NCBI GenBank assembly: GCA_002716585.1
Contig: PBBL01000010.1
Coordinates: 62,001-126,000, forward strand
Source of the DNA: Myxococcales bacterium
GTDB taxonomy: Bacteria > Myxococcota_A > Bradymonadia > Bradymonadales > GCA-2716585
Length of the DNA stretch: 64,000 nucleotides
Direction: 5' to 3'
The notes beneath the pieces are model-generated. The model saw nothing but the letters and a program-made list of their open reading frames with translations, had not been told where the DNA came from and made no database searches. The translations under genes and the position numbers were made by a program. This document shows positions 8,324 through 17,700 of the stretch, one piece after another (the stretch's first letter is position 1; every line of letters begins with the position of its first letter).

Positions 8324-8352
8324 TTGTTACAACCGCGCCTTCAAAAAGGCAA
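8324..8352 (-). promoter_or_regulatory. Possible sigma-70 promoter for rpsA
   Basis: Minus strand TTGCCT (8347-8352), 17 bases, TAACAA (8324-8329). The -10 region overlaps the 11-base palindrome GTTGTTACAAC (8323-8333). The transcript would have a leader of about 45 bases before the ATG at 8273. The matches are moderate. Confidence 0.35.
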
Positions 8353-8443
8353 GCGGTGCGGCTCGCGCAACGGAGGGCCGATCTGGTATGAATCGGCGTG
8401 TTCATCCGTTGAACGCAAGGACAACCAGCACAGGGAGGGAACC

Positions 8444-9229
8444 ATGTCCGAGACAGCACAGCAGCAGGGAGGGCGCCTCGGCGGCAAGATCGCCCTGGTG
8501 ACCGGCGGGAGCCGCGGCATCGGCGCCGCCGTCGCCCGCGCGTTCGCCCGCGAGGGAGCGAGCGTGGTCATCGCGTCGCGCAAGCAGGACGGGTTGGACG
8601 CCACAGCCGCCGAGATCAACGCCGATTACCCCGGTCGGGTCCATCCGAAGGCCTGCCACGTGGGCCGCGTCGGGCAGATCACCGAGCTGATCGACTGGAT
8701 CGAGGCCGAACTCGGCCCGGTGGACGTGTTGGTCAACAACGCGGGCACCAACCCCCACTTCGGGCCGATGCTCACCGCCACCGAGGGGATGTGGAACAAG
8801 ACCTTCGACATCAACCTCCGCGGCGCCTTTGAGCTGACCCGGGAGGTCGTCCAGCGCCTCCAGAAGGCGGGGCGGCCGGGCTCGATCATCAACATGACCA
8901 GCGTCCTCGGGCAAGGCGCCGCGCCGCTCCAGGGGGTCTACGGGATGACCAAGGCGGCGCTCATCTCCATGACGCAGACCCTGAGCGTCGAGCTGGGGCC
9001 TGCCAACATCCGCGTCAACGCCATCGCGCCCGGGTTGATCGCGACCCGCTTCTCCAAGATCCTCATCGAGACCCCTGACATCCTGGAGCGCTTCACCAGC
9101 CGCACCGCCCTCGGTCGCCACGGCGAGCCCCCTGAGATCGCGGGCGCCGCGGTCTTCCTCGCGTCCGACGAGTCGAGCTACGTGACCGGCCAGACCTTCT
9201 CCATCGACGGCGGCTACACCATCACCTGA
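8444..9229 (+). CDS. SDR-family oxidoreductase
   Basis: A 261-residue classical short-chain dehydrogenase/reductase. The cofactor loop is TGGSRGIG (20-27), the NNAG motif is near 97-100, the Asn is in FDINLRGA, the catalytic Ser is in MTSVLGQG, and the Tyr/Lys pair is in YGMTKAA (about 166-170). The C-terminal SYVTGQTFSIDGGYT is typical. ASRK after the second strand suggests NADP(H) preference. It resembles DHRS4-like and FabG-like enzymes, and the substrate cannot be told. The ribosome site GGGAGGGAACC precedes the ATG at 8444. It is divergent from rpsA and is followed by a CrtI-like flavoenzyme on the same strand. Confidence 0.88.
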   Translation: MSETAQQQGGRLGGKIALVTGGSRGIGAAVARAFAREGASVVIASRKQDGLDATAAEINADYPGRVHPKACHVGRVGQITELIDWIEAELGPVDVLVNNAGTNPHFGPMLTATEGMWNKTFDINLRGAFELTREVVQRLQKAGRPGSIINMTSVLGQGAAPLQGVYGMTKAALISMTQTLSVELGPANIRVNAIAPGLIATRFSKILIETPDILERFTSRTALGRHGEPPEIAGAAVFLASDESSYVTGQTFSIDGGYTIT

Positions 9230-9318
9230 TCCGCGCCCGGGCACCTGATCGCCGCCGTCTGGCATATCCCTGAGCGAGGGGGATGCGTCCCAGGGTGTGT
9301 TGACGTGGTGTGAGGGCG

Positions 9319-10848
9319 ATGAGGACGAGCGACGATTACGATGTGGTGGTGATTGGGGCCGGGTTCGGCGGGCTGGCGACGGCGCTGGAGTTGAGCGCGC
9401 GCGGGGCGCGCGTCGCCCTCTGCGAGACGCTCCGCTACCCGGGCGGCTGCGCCAGCACCTACACGCGCCGCGGGTGCAGCTACGAGTCGGGCGCGACCCT
9501 CTTCTCGGGCTTCGCGCCCGGGCAGCTGTTCCACACCTGGATGGAGACCTACGCGATGGACGTGACCATCGACTGGCTCGATCCCATGGTGGAGCTGAGG
9601 ACCGCCGACCTGAACCTCCCTGTGTCTCCTCGCCGTGAGGAGCTGATCGAGCGCTTTATGGGCCTCCCCGGGGCGCCGCGCGAGGGGATCCAGGCGTTCT
9701 TCTCGCGGCAGGAGCGGGTCGCGGACGTCCTCTGGGAGCTGCTCAAGCGCCCGGAGCTGCTGCCCCCCTTCAAGCCCTCGGCGCTGGTCGGCCACGCGCG
9801 CCGCCTGGGCCAGTACCTGCCGCTGCTGCGGTGGATGGGGCGACCGCTCATCGCGGTCATGCGCGACTGCGGCGTCGCGGACTTCGAGCCGCTCCGGATC
9901 TACCTCGACGCGCTGTGCCAGATCACGGTCCAGTGCGGTGTGGAGGAGGCCGAGGCGCTGTTCGCGATGAGCACCATGGACTACTACTTCCGCGGCACGG
10001 GGCACGTCCGAGGCGGGATCGGGGAGCTGGCCTGGGCGCTCTCCCGCGCCATCGAGTCCAACGGCGGCGACGTGATCTACACCAACCGCGTCAAGGGCGC
10101 GCGCCGAGGCGCCGACGGCCGCTGGGTCGTCGAGGCGCGCCGCGGCGAGCTGACCGCCCCCTTCCTGGTCGCCAACCTGCTCCCGCACAACATCCGTGAC
10201 CTGCTCGGCCTCTCGATTGGAGACAACTCGACGCTGGACCGCCTGGCGTCCGCGGTCGAGGGTGGCTGGGGCGCCGCCATGCTCTACCTGACCGCCCGCC
10301 CCCCCGAGGGCGCCTCACCGCATGCGCATCACCTTGAGCTGATTCAGGATCCGGGCGCTCCGTTCATGGAGGGCAATCACCTGTTCTGCTCGATCAGCGG
10401 CGAAGCGGACGAGGGCAGGGCGCCCGGGGGGTTGAGGACCATCACGATCTCGACGCACATCCCCTGGCGCGCCTACGCGGCGCGCTCCGCCGAGGAGCAG
10501 GCCGATTACATCCGCGGCGTCCAGGCGACGATGCGGGAGGGGTTCGAGGCACTCGCCCCGAAGTGGGCCGCGGGCGTGGAGTCCGAGATGCCCGCGTCCC
10601 CGCGCACCTTCGAGCGCTTCACGGGGCGGCACGGTGGGCTCGTGGGCGGGATCCCCCGGCGCGCGGGGATCCACAACTACCGCGATCTGTTGCCTCAGGA
10701 GCCCGCGCCGGGGCTGTTCATGGTGGGCGACACGGTGTTCCCGGGGCAGAGCACGCTGGCGACCGCCATCGGCGGGGTCAAGGTCGCCGAGCACATCGCC
10801 CGCAAGGCAGGGTTCTCGGTGGCGGAGGGGCGGCGGGCGGCGCGGTGA
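9319..10848 (+). CDS. CrtI / carotenoid-isomerase-like FAD-dependent oxidoreductase
   Basis: A 509-residue flavoprotein of the phytoene desaturase / CrtISO type. The N-terminal dinucleotide fold is VVVIGAGFGGLATALEL (about 9-25), followed by the family's GGCASTYTRRGCSYESGATLF segment around 44-64. The C-terminal FAD signature is LFMVGDTVFPGQSTLATAIG (near 470-490). These enzymes desaturate or isomerise polyenes, and some act on retinoids or other lipids. No other carotenoid gene lies beside it. The start is uncertain: ATG 9319 has GAGGG only 2 bases away, and GTG 9310 is an in-frame alternative. The stop and the convergent cysK stop form TGAGCGCGTCA. Confidence 0.82.
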   Translation: MRTSDDYDVVVIGAGFGGLATALELSARGARVALCETLRYPGGCASTYTRRGCSYESGATLFSGFAPGQLFHTWMETYAMDVTIDWLDPMVELRTADLNLPVSPRREELIERFMGLPGAPREGIQAFFSRQERVADVLWELLKRPELLPPFKPSALVGHARRLGQYLPLLRWMGRPLIAVMRDCGVADFEPLRIYLDALCQITVQCGVEEAEALFAMSTMDYYFRGTGHVRGGIGELAWALSRAIESNGGDVIYTNRVKGARRGADGRWVVEARRGELTAPFLVANLLPHNIRDLLGLSIGDNSTLDRLASAVEGGWGAAMLYLTARPPEGASPHAHHLELIQDPGAPFMEGNHLFCSISGEADEGRAPGGLRTITISTHIPWRAYAARSAEEQADYIRGVQATMREGFEALAPKWAAGVESEMPASPRTFERFTGRHGGLVGGIPRRAGIHNYRDLLPQEPAPGLFMVGDTVFPGQSTLATAIGGVKVAEHIARKAGFSVAEGRRAAR

Positions 10849-10853
10849 GCGCG

Positions 10854-11789
10854 TCAGCCCTCGGAGAGGTGGGCGAAGAGGGCGGTGGACAGGTAGCGCT
10901 CACCCGAGGAGCAGCAGACCGTCACGATCCGCCGCCCACGCATGTGGGGCATGTTGGCGACCTTGAGCGCGGCCTGGACGTTGGCCCCGGAGGAGATCCC
11001 CGCCAGGATGCCCTCCTCGGAGGCGAGGCGGCGCGCCATGGCGAAGGCCTCCTCGGTGGAGATACGGACGATGCCGGTCAGCAGCTCGGTGTCCAGGTTC
11101 TTGGGGACGAAGCCCGCGCCGATCCCCTGGATGTCGTGTGGGCCAGGCGGCCCCCCCGAGATCACCGGGCTCTCGGCGGGCTCCACCGCGAACGCCTGGA
11201 TGTTGGCCTTGTGCGCCTGGAGCCCGCGGGTGACCCCGGTGATTGTCCCCCCGGTGCCGACCCCCGCCACGAAGGCGTCCACCTTGCCCTCGGTGTCGCT
11301 CCAGATCTCCTGCGCGGTCGTGCGCTCGTGGACCGCCGGGTTGGCCGGGTTCTCAAACTGTTGCAGCATGATCGCGTCGGCGTTGGTCTCGACCAGCTCC
11401 CTCGCCCGATCCACCGCGCCCTGCATGCCGAGGTGCCCCGGGGTCAGCTCGATCTCGGCGCTCAGGGCGCGAAACAGCACGATGCGCTCCTGGCTGTAGT
11501 TGTCCGGCATGACCAGCTTCAACCGCAGCCCCCGAGACGCCGCCACGAACGCCAGCGCGATCCCCGTGTTGCCGCTCGTGGGCTCGATCAGGAGCGACTC
11601 CGGGTGGAGCAGGCCGCGCGACTCGGCGTCGTCGATCATGCTCACGCCGATGCGGTCCTTGACGCTCGACAGCGGGTTGAAGAACTCCAGCTTGGTGTAG
11701 ATCTCGGCGTGGCACCCCTCCGTGACCCGGCGGAGGCGAACCAGCGGGGTTCGCCCCATGGTCTGCGTGATGTTGTCGTAGACAGGCAT
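10854..11789 (-). CDS. cysK: Cysteine synthase A (O-acetylserine sulfhydrylase)
   Basis: A 311-residue PLP enzyme that makes cysteine from O-acetylserine and sulfide. The PLP lysine is Lys44 in PLSSVKDR. The substrate loop is TSGNTG (71-76), and the phosphate-binding loop is GTGGTITG (178-185). The C-terminal SSGERYLSTALF is the normal end of the family, and the length is typical. The start ATG 11789 yields the classic N-terminus with TQTMGRTPLVRL. It is convergent with the CrtI-like gene and divergent from the FNR-like gene. There is no cysE next to it. Confidence 0.95.
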   Translation of the reverse strand: MPVYDNITQTMGRTPLVRLRRVTEGCHAEIYTKLEFFNPLSSVKDRIGVSMIDDAESRGLLHPESLLIEPTSGNTGIALAFVAASRGLRLKLVMPDNYSQERIVLFRALSAEIELTPGHLGMQGAVDRARELVETNADAIMLQQFENPANPAVHERTTAQEIWSDTEGKVDAFVAGVGTGGTITGVTRGLQAHKANIQAFAVEPAESPVISGGPPGPHDIQGIGAGFVPKNLDTELLTGIVRISTEEAFAMARRLASEEGILAGISSGANVQAALKVANMPHMRGRRIVTVCCSSGERYLSTALFAHLSEG

Positions 11790-11966
11790 TGTGCTGGATG
11801 ACCTCGCTGGTGTTTTCGGCTCGCCACGCTCTGTAAGCCTGCCAACAGCGCGGGTTCAGGTCAATAGGCTCAGGCATGGCCGAACGCTCCCTGCTGTGGT
11901 AGAGGAGTTGCGCGAGTGAGGCCGCCTGCGCGGCGACCGTGGGCGCGATGGATGAGGGCACGTCAT

Positions 11967-12755
11967 ATGGCGCGAGAACGCTACTTTCAGAGTCAGGTGG
12001 TTGAGGTTCGGGAGCTGAGCGAGCTGGTTCGGCACGTGGTGCTTGAGCGCGAAGACGGCGCCGCGCTCCCCTACACCGCGGGTCAGTTCATCATGATCCA
12101 CTTCCCGGACGAGCACGGCGTGGAGATCAACCGCTCCTACTCCATGTCCGAGCCCCCCGAGGCGCTCCCTGGCCGCTTTGGTCTGTGCGTCAAGCGCGTC
12201 GATGGCGGTCGAGGCTCCGAGCTGATCCACAGCCTGGGCGAGGGGGACACGATCAAGACCTCGGGGCCCTACGGTCGGTTCGTGCTCAAGAACGCGCCGC
12301 CGCGCGACATCGTCCTCGTCGCCACCGGCACCGGCGTCGCCCCCTACCGGGCGATGATCCCCGAGCTGAGGGCGCGGATCGAGGCCGGGCACCGGATCTG
12401 GCTGCTGTTTGGCGTCCGCACGGTCGATGAGCTGCTCTACCACGACGAGTGGCGCGACCTCGCGACCCAGCACCCCGACGGCTTCCTCTACCGGCCGGTG
12501 GTCAGCAGGCCGCGCCCCGAGGCGAGCTGGTCGGGGCCGGTCGGTTACGTGAGCGCCTTCCTCGATGAGCTGGACGCGGCGATCGCCCCCGACGACGCGA
12601 TCGCCTACCTGTGCGGCGTGCCCGCCATGATCGACGACATGCGCGCGGCGCTGCTGGAGCGCGGCTTCACCCGGCGCACCGTCAAGACAGAGAAGTACGC
12701 CTCGCCGCCCCCACCCGGCAAGAAGGTGGCGCTGCCGCCTGGCAAGGCGAGGTGA
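11967..12755 (+). CDS. Ferredoxin-NADP reductase-like FAD-binding oxidoreductase
   Basis: A 262-residue two-domain reductase. The FAD domain has the RSYS motif (56-59) and GPYGRFVL, and the NAD(P) domain begins with VLVATGTGVAPYRAM (about 115-129) and ends with YLCGVPAMIDDM. This is the bacterial FNR / flavodoxin reductase fold that shuttles electrons between NAD(P)H and ferredoxin or flavodoxin. The partner is not evident here. The C-terminal tail (about 245-262) is Pro/Lys-rich. Start ATG 11967 has GAGGG 9 bases upstream; ATG 11952 is in frame but less well placed. It is divergent from cysK. Confidence 0.87.
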   Translation: MARERYFQSQVVEVRELSELVRHVVLEREDGAALPYTAGQFIMIHFPDEHGVEINRSYSMSEPPEALPGRFGLCVKRVDGGRGSELIHSLGEGDTIKTSGPYGRFVLKNAPPRDIVLVATGTGVAPYRAMIPELRARIEAGHRIWLLFGVRTVDELLYHDEWRDLATQHPDGFLYRPVVSRPRPEASWSGPVGYVSAFLDELDAAIAPDDAIAYLCGVPAMIDDMRAALLERGFTRRTVKTEKYASPPPPGKKVALPPGKAR

Positions 12756-12806
12756 GGCCGCCTCGGGCGATTCGAGGTTCAATGGGGCCTTACGGTCGGC
12801 CACCCG

Positions 12807-12834
12807 TTGCGTCACGGCGAGGGCGACCTAAACT
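12807..12834 (+). promoter_or_regulatory. Possible promoter for the TPR gene
   Basis: TTGCGT (12807-12812), 16 bases, TAAACT (12829-12834), about 46 bases before the ATG at 12881. The moderate match stands out as AT-rich in its surroundings. Confidence 0.35.
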
Positions 12835-12880
12835 TGAAGCTACGCGAGGTGGACCCGCCACCCGATGTTCCGGAGGGACC

Positions 12881-14620
12881 ATGGAGAGCGTCGCAGTCAT
12901 CCAACTGTCCGCGATCGAGCAATATGGCTACGAAGGGCCAGTGAGCCGCATCATGTCGGCGCTGCTGTCCAGCCGCATCTGCCGCGTGGGGCCGATCCAC
13001 GCGACGCACATCGAGTTGCCCGCCGGGGACCCCCACGCCCACGCGGCGGAGGAGGGTGACCCCGACGATCCGTTCAACCTGACGCAGCTGATGTCGGACA
13101 TCAAGGCGCGCCACTGGTTGATGGGTTGGGTCGTGTTCGATGAAGACCAGCAGGAGCTGACGCTGGATCTGGAGCTGACCTCGCCGGGTGAGGCGTCGGG
13201 GGGAGAGCAGGTCTGGGAGGGCACGTTCAGCTGTGAGCTGGACGAGGTCGCCGACGCGATGAACCGCGCCGCCGTGGCTGTCGCGCAGCAGCTCGTCGAT
13301 CTGGCCGACGTGGACCAGAGCGCGTTGTGGGTCGAGACGCGCTCGTTCGAGGTGTTCCGCTGCTACTGCCACGCCCTCGACACCCCCGACATGGAGCAGG
13401 CGCGCGCGCTGCTGGAGCAGGCGTGCGGCGCGGACCCCTACTTCTCGGAGGCGCTCGGGGAGCTGATGCTCGACGCGCTGGCGAGCGACTCCCGGCTGCG
13501 CTACGAGTCGCTGTGCGGGGAGCTGTTGCGGGCGACGCACCTGAGGCCGGGCGCGCTGGTGGAGCAGCTCCACAAGCTGGAGCAGGGCGGGTTCTTCAGC
13601 GAGGCGCTCTCGCTGTCGGTGGTCGCGGCGCGGCTCAACCCGAGGCGCCCGGAGCTGATGCGCTCGATGTCGCGCCTGGCGCTGTTCACCGATCAGGAGG
13701 CCTCCTCGGAGGCGGTGTCGCTGCTCGCCTCTCAGGGGGCGCTGGAGCAGGATGACGGCGCGCTGTTGGCGCGGATGTCGATGCTGTACCGCCGCTGTGG
13801 TGACGAGTCGGGCGTGCGCCGCGCGGAGCGTCGGTTGTTCGACGGTGGCCCTGCGGGGCACCGCGAGATGGGCTTGGTGGCGTTGGAGGCGGGTCACTTT
13901 GAGCTGGCCTGTGAGCACCTGGAGGCGACGCTCCAGCACCTGCCGGATGACGCGGGGGCCGTCGGGCACCTGGCGGGGGCGTACATCCAGATGTCCCGCT
14001 TTGATGAGGCGGCGCGTCTGCTGGAGGTGCGCAGCGATCGCGACGCGACCCTCAACAGCAACCTGGCGCTGGCGCTCCGCCACATGGGGCGGCTCGCTGA
14101 AGCCGAGCAGATCGCCCGAGAGGCCGTTGATGGGGATCCGACCCACCCTCAGGCGTGGGCGGTGCTCGGGGACCTGAGGCGCGCCGTGGGGGATCTGGAG
14201 GAGGCGGAGGCGGCGTTTCGGGCGGCGATGGCGGTCGACCCCGAGAACCTCGTCTGGCACCTGGAGCTGGGGCGGGTGCTCTTTCACACCGGGCGCTTTG
14301 AGCAGGCCATGGGGCTGTTCGGGCTCGTGGTCGAGCGTCAACCTGAGTTGGCTCAGATCACCCCCGAGGTGCTGTTCGTGATGGCGCAGCTGGTGGAGCG
14401 GGAGCACGGCGCCGAGGCGGCGCTCCCCATGCTCTACAGCGCTCTGGAGTACGATCCGGGCTTCTGGCAGGCCGCCAACAACCTCGCGGTCCTCCTGATG
14501 CGCCTCGGGCGTCACGCCGAGGCCGAGCGGATGTTGATCATCGCGCTGGAGCAGGCGCCCGACAACGAGGGGATCCATCGCAACCTGCTCCGCGCCCGAC
14601 AGGGGCAGGACGGCGACTGA
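12881..14620 (+). CDS. TPR-repeat protein
   Basis: A 579-residue soluble protein. The first 150 residues form an alpha/beta domain (MESVAVIQLSAIEQYG, later a strand-rich part and a long helix) that I do not recognise with certainty. From about 165 to 575 the sequence is a run of tetratricopeptide-like helix pairs, clearest at ALRHMGRLAEAEQIAREAV, VLGDLRRAVGDLEEAEAAFR and LLMRLGRHAEAERMLIIALE. TPRs mediate protein contacts, and no enzymatic motif is seen. The ribosome site GGAGGGACC directly precedes ATG 12881. It sits upstream of the large kinase-TPR gene on the same strand, 158 bases apart with a possible separate promoter, so a shared signalling role is possible but unproven. Confidence 0.8.
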   Translation: MESVAVIQLSAIEQYGYEGPVSRIMSALLSSRICRVGPIHATHIELPAGDPHAHAAEEGDPDDPFNLTQLMSDIKARHWLMGWVVFDEDQQELTLDLELTSPGEASGGEQVWEGTFSCELDEVADAMNRAAVAVAQQLVDLADVDQSALWVETRSFEVFRCYCHALDTPDMEQARALLEQACGADPYFSEALGELMLDALASDSRLRYESLCGELLRATHLRPGALVEQLHKLEQGGFFSEALSLSVVAARLNPRRPELMRSMSRLALFTDQEASSEAVSLLASQGALEQDDGALLARMSMLYRRCGDESGVRRAERRLFDGGPAGHREMGLVALEAGHFELACEHLEATLQHLPDDAGAVGHLAGAYIQMSRFDEAARLLEVRSDRDATLNSNLALALRHMGRLAEAEQIAREAVDGDPTHPQAWAVLGDLRRAVGDLEEAEAAFRAAMAVDPENLVWHLELGRVLFHTGRFEQAMGLFGLVVERQPELAQITPEVLFVMAQLVEREHGAEAALPMLYSALEYDPGFWQAANNLAVLLMRLGRHAEAERMLIIALEQAPDNEGIHRNLLRARQGQDGD

Positions 14621-14658
14621 TCCGAGGTGGCCCCTGACGCAGGTCCGCGCCGTGAACC

Positions 14659-14688
14659 TTGAAGAAGGGGGCCGAGGCGCGATACCAT
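14659..14688 (+). promoter_or_regulatory. Possible promoter for the kinase gene
   Basis: TTGAAG (14659-14664), 18 bases, TACCAT (14683-14688). This leaves a leader of about 80 bases before the ATG at 14779. Each hexamer matches the sigma-70 consensus at four of six positions. Confidence 0.4.
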
Positions 14689-14778
14689 GCCGTGTGGTCG
14701 AACCGGCACACTGAACCAGCCCTGGTGGCGCGTCCCGGAGTTGCGCGATAGGCGAACTCCTCACCGATCGAAGCGAGC

Positions 14779-17700
14779 ATGCGCGAGTCCAACAGCAACT
14801 CGAAGTCCCTTGAGTTGCCCCAACCAGGCGATCTGGTCGCGGGCCGCTATCGGATCCTGAGGCAGCTCGGGGCGGGCGGCTTCGGGGTGGTGTACCAAGC
14901 CCGTCAGGAGTCGATGCGCCGCGACGTCGCCATCAAGACCCTCCTCCCCCAGATCAGCAGCGACCCCGTCGCGATCGAGCGGTTTCGTCGCGAGGCCTTC
15001 TACTCCAGCGGCCTGCGCCACCCGAACACGATCACCATCCACGACTACGGGCAGACCGAGGAGGGGCTGTTCTACATCGTCATGGAGCTGCTGGAGGGGG
15101 AGTCGCTGGCCCGCGCGATCTACCGCGCGGGCGGCCTGCCGCTCGGGCGGGCGATGCGCATCGGCGTGCAGGTGCTGCGCTCCCTGGGGGAGGCCCACCA
15201 GCAGGGGCTCGTGCACCGGGACCTCAAGCCCGAGAACATCTTCCTGACCGAGATCCTGGGCGAGGAGGACTTCGTCAAGGTGCTCGACTTCGGGCTCTCC
15301 AAGGCGCTCCGAACCAAGGACGAGGACGCCTCGCTGACCCAGCACGGGATGGTGTTCGGGACGCCGCTCTACATGTCCCCGGAGCAGGCCTACGGCGAGG
15401 AGGTGACCCCAGCGGCGGACGTGTTCGCGTTCGGGCTGCTGTTCTATGAGATGCTGCTGGGCCAGCGCCCCTACAGCGGCGCTAACCAGATGGAGGTCAT
15501 GATGAAGATCACGCGGGATCCGATGCCCAGGCTCCCGCGGCGGCTTCAGGGGACCCCGGTGGAGGCGTTCCTCAATCGCTTGACCGAGAAGGAGCTGGAC
15601 GCGCGCTTCGTCAGCGCCGTGGACGCGCTGCCCACGCTGGAGCGTCTGTCGCGCGGCGAGGGGCTGGAGGCGCTCGGCGATCTGGATCGGGTGTACGTCG
15701 GGGCAGGGGCGCCGGACTTCGGGGCTGGGGGGCTCGAACTGGGCTCGGAGGAGGTGCAGGAGGTCGCGTCGCAGGAGGAGCCCGCGGCGCCCAGGTCGCC
15801 GCGCCCGAGGAGCGCGCCGCGGACGTCCCCGTCAGGCGCAGCTCGCCGCCACCCCGCCTCCCGATCGACCTCGGATGGGCCTCAGCTGGCGCGCCCGTCG
15901 TCGCACCCGTCCAGCTCATCGCGGCGCGCGGCGCGTCGCGCCTCGCTGCACCCCTCGCGGCTGATCACGCGTCGCCCGAAGGCGACGGTCGAGCCGCAGC
16001 GGGCGAACCAGCCGGGCGACCCTCAAGACGCGACCCGACCCTCTGTGGAGGCGATGCAGGGCAGCGTCTCGGTTGGCAATGAGGTGACGGTCGATCTGGA
16101 GGCGACGCGGCGCGCTCGCCACCACCGCCGTTTCCGGGCGACGGAGCCCGCGACGGTCATCGTGAGCGTGGATCAGGTCGCCGGGCGACCCGCCGAGCCG
16201 GATGACGTGGACGCTACGCTGGCCGACGTGGACGGCCTGTTCGGGTTCACCCTCCAGACCCCCTTCATCGGGCGAGAGCGGGAGCTGTCCTACCTGGTCG
16301 ACTGGGGCTCGCGCGTCGCCGCCGGTGAGGGCGGCGTGGTCATGGTGGAGGGCGTCGCGGGGGTCGGCAAGAGCCGCCTCGTCGAGGAGTTCTGCGCGCG
16401 CGTCGAGCCACAAGGCGAGGTGCGCCTCGTGCGCGGCTCCTACATCGAGAACAGCCTCGGCGCCAGCACAGGGCTGCGCGAAGCCCTCGCGGAGCTGTTG
16501 GGCCTGAGCGGGCTCTCGGATGAGGACGCCGCCGCGGTGATCCAGCGGCAGCTGGAGGAGCTGGACATCGGCTCGGTGGAGCTGGTCCCCATGATGATGT
16601 CCGTGCTCAGGCCGCGCCGCCGAGCCCAGCGCGAAAGCTCAACCACGTTCGGGGTGGCGACCCCTTCGGTGTACCGCGTCCTGGAGCGGCTGCTGTTTCG
16701 GGAGTCCAACCGGCTGCCGATCGTGATGGTCATCGAGGACCTCCAGTGGGCCGACCCCTTCACCCTCGGGTTCACCGAACACCTGGCGACGGCGCCCGAG
16801 CGGCGCAAGGCGCGCGGGGTGGACACGTTCAGCCTGCCGCTGCTGCTGATCTGCACGCTGCGTCGCAACGCGCTGATGGCCAACCCGGAGCTGGGGCGCG
16901 CCCTCCAGAGCATCGGTCGCAGCCTGGGGCTGCGCTTCGGGCGCCTGGAGCTGACCCGGTTGAGCGAAGACGCCACCCGCGAGCTGGCGCAGTGCACGGG
17001 GAGGCTCAACCTGTCCGGTGTGCAGGACCTCGTGAGGCTGAGCCATGGCAACCCGATGTACATCCTCCAGGCGCTGCGCTACCTCCGGCTGGAGGAGGCG
17101 CTGGGGCTGGGGGAGCACGGGGGGACGTGGGCGCTGCCCGAGGATCTGTTCGAGCTGATCCGGCGCCGCGTCGGGTTGATCGCGGTGCGCCACGAAGGCG
17201 GCGAGCGGTGCGAGGAGGTCCTTCAGCTGATCTCGGTGTTGGGGGTGAGCTTCTCCAGCCGCTTGATCGAGAGCTACCTGGTGCACCTCGGTCGCGACGA
17301 CCTCGTCGCGCAGCGATCGAAGCTGCTGTCGCTCCTTCAGCTGGAGGGGGTGCTCCTGGTGGCCGACGACGGTTACCGCTTTGAGCACATCCTCGTGCAG
17401 GAGGCGATGAACCAGATGATGTTGGAGCACTCCGAGCTGGGCCGCTACCACGAGGCGGCGGCGCGGGCGAAGGAGAGCGCGGGCTTCGACAACGACGCCC
17501 TGATGATGGGCTGGTTGGGCGGGATCGCGCACCACTGGGCGCAGGCCGGTGATCGGGCGCGCTCGCTGGAGTTCTCCTTGCGCGAGGCGCGCGCCGCCGA
17601 GGAGAGCTGGGATCTGCGGTCGGCTCGCTCGCTCTACCGCAGCGTGGACGAGGAGCTGCGGCTCAAGCAGGCGGTCAACGTCATGCGGATCGAGGTCCTG

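Noticed and set aside
6789..8501. Open frame of 570 codons opposite rpsA
   Set aside because: Asp/Ala/Val/Arg-rich mirror of the S1 repeats with no recognisable domain.
11790..11875. Possible short upstream frame before cysK on the minus strand
   Set aside because: It runs on into cysK in another frame and has no strong ribosome site.
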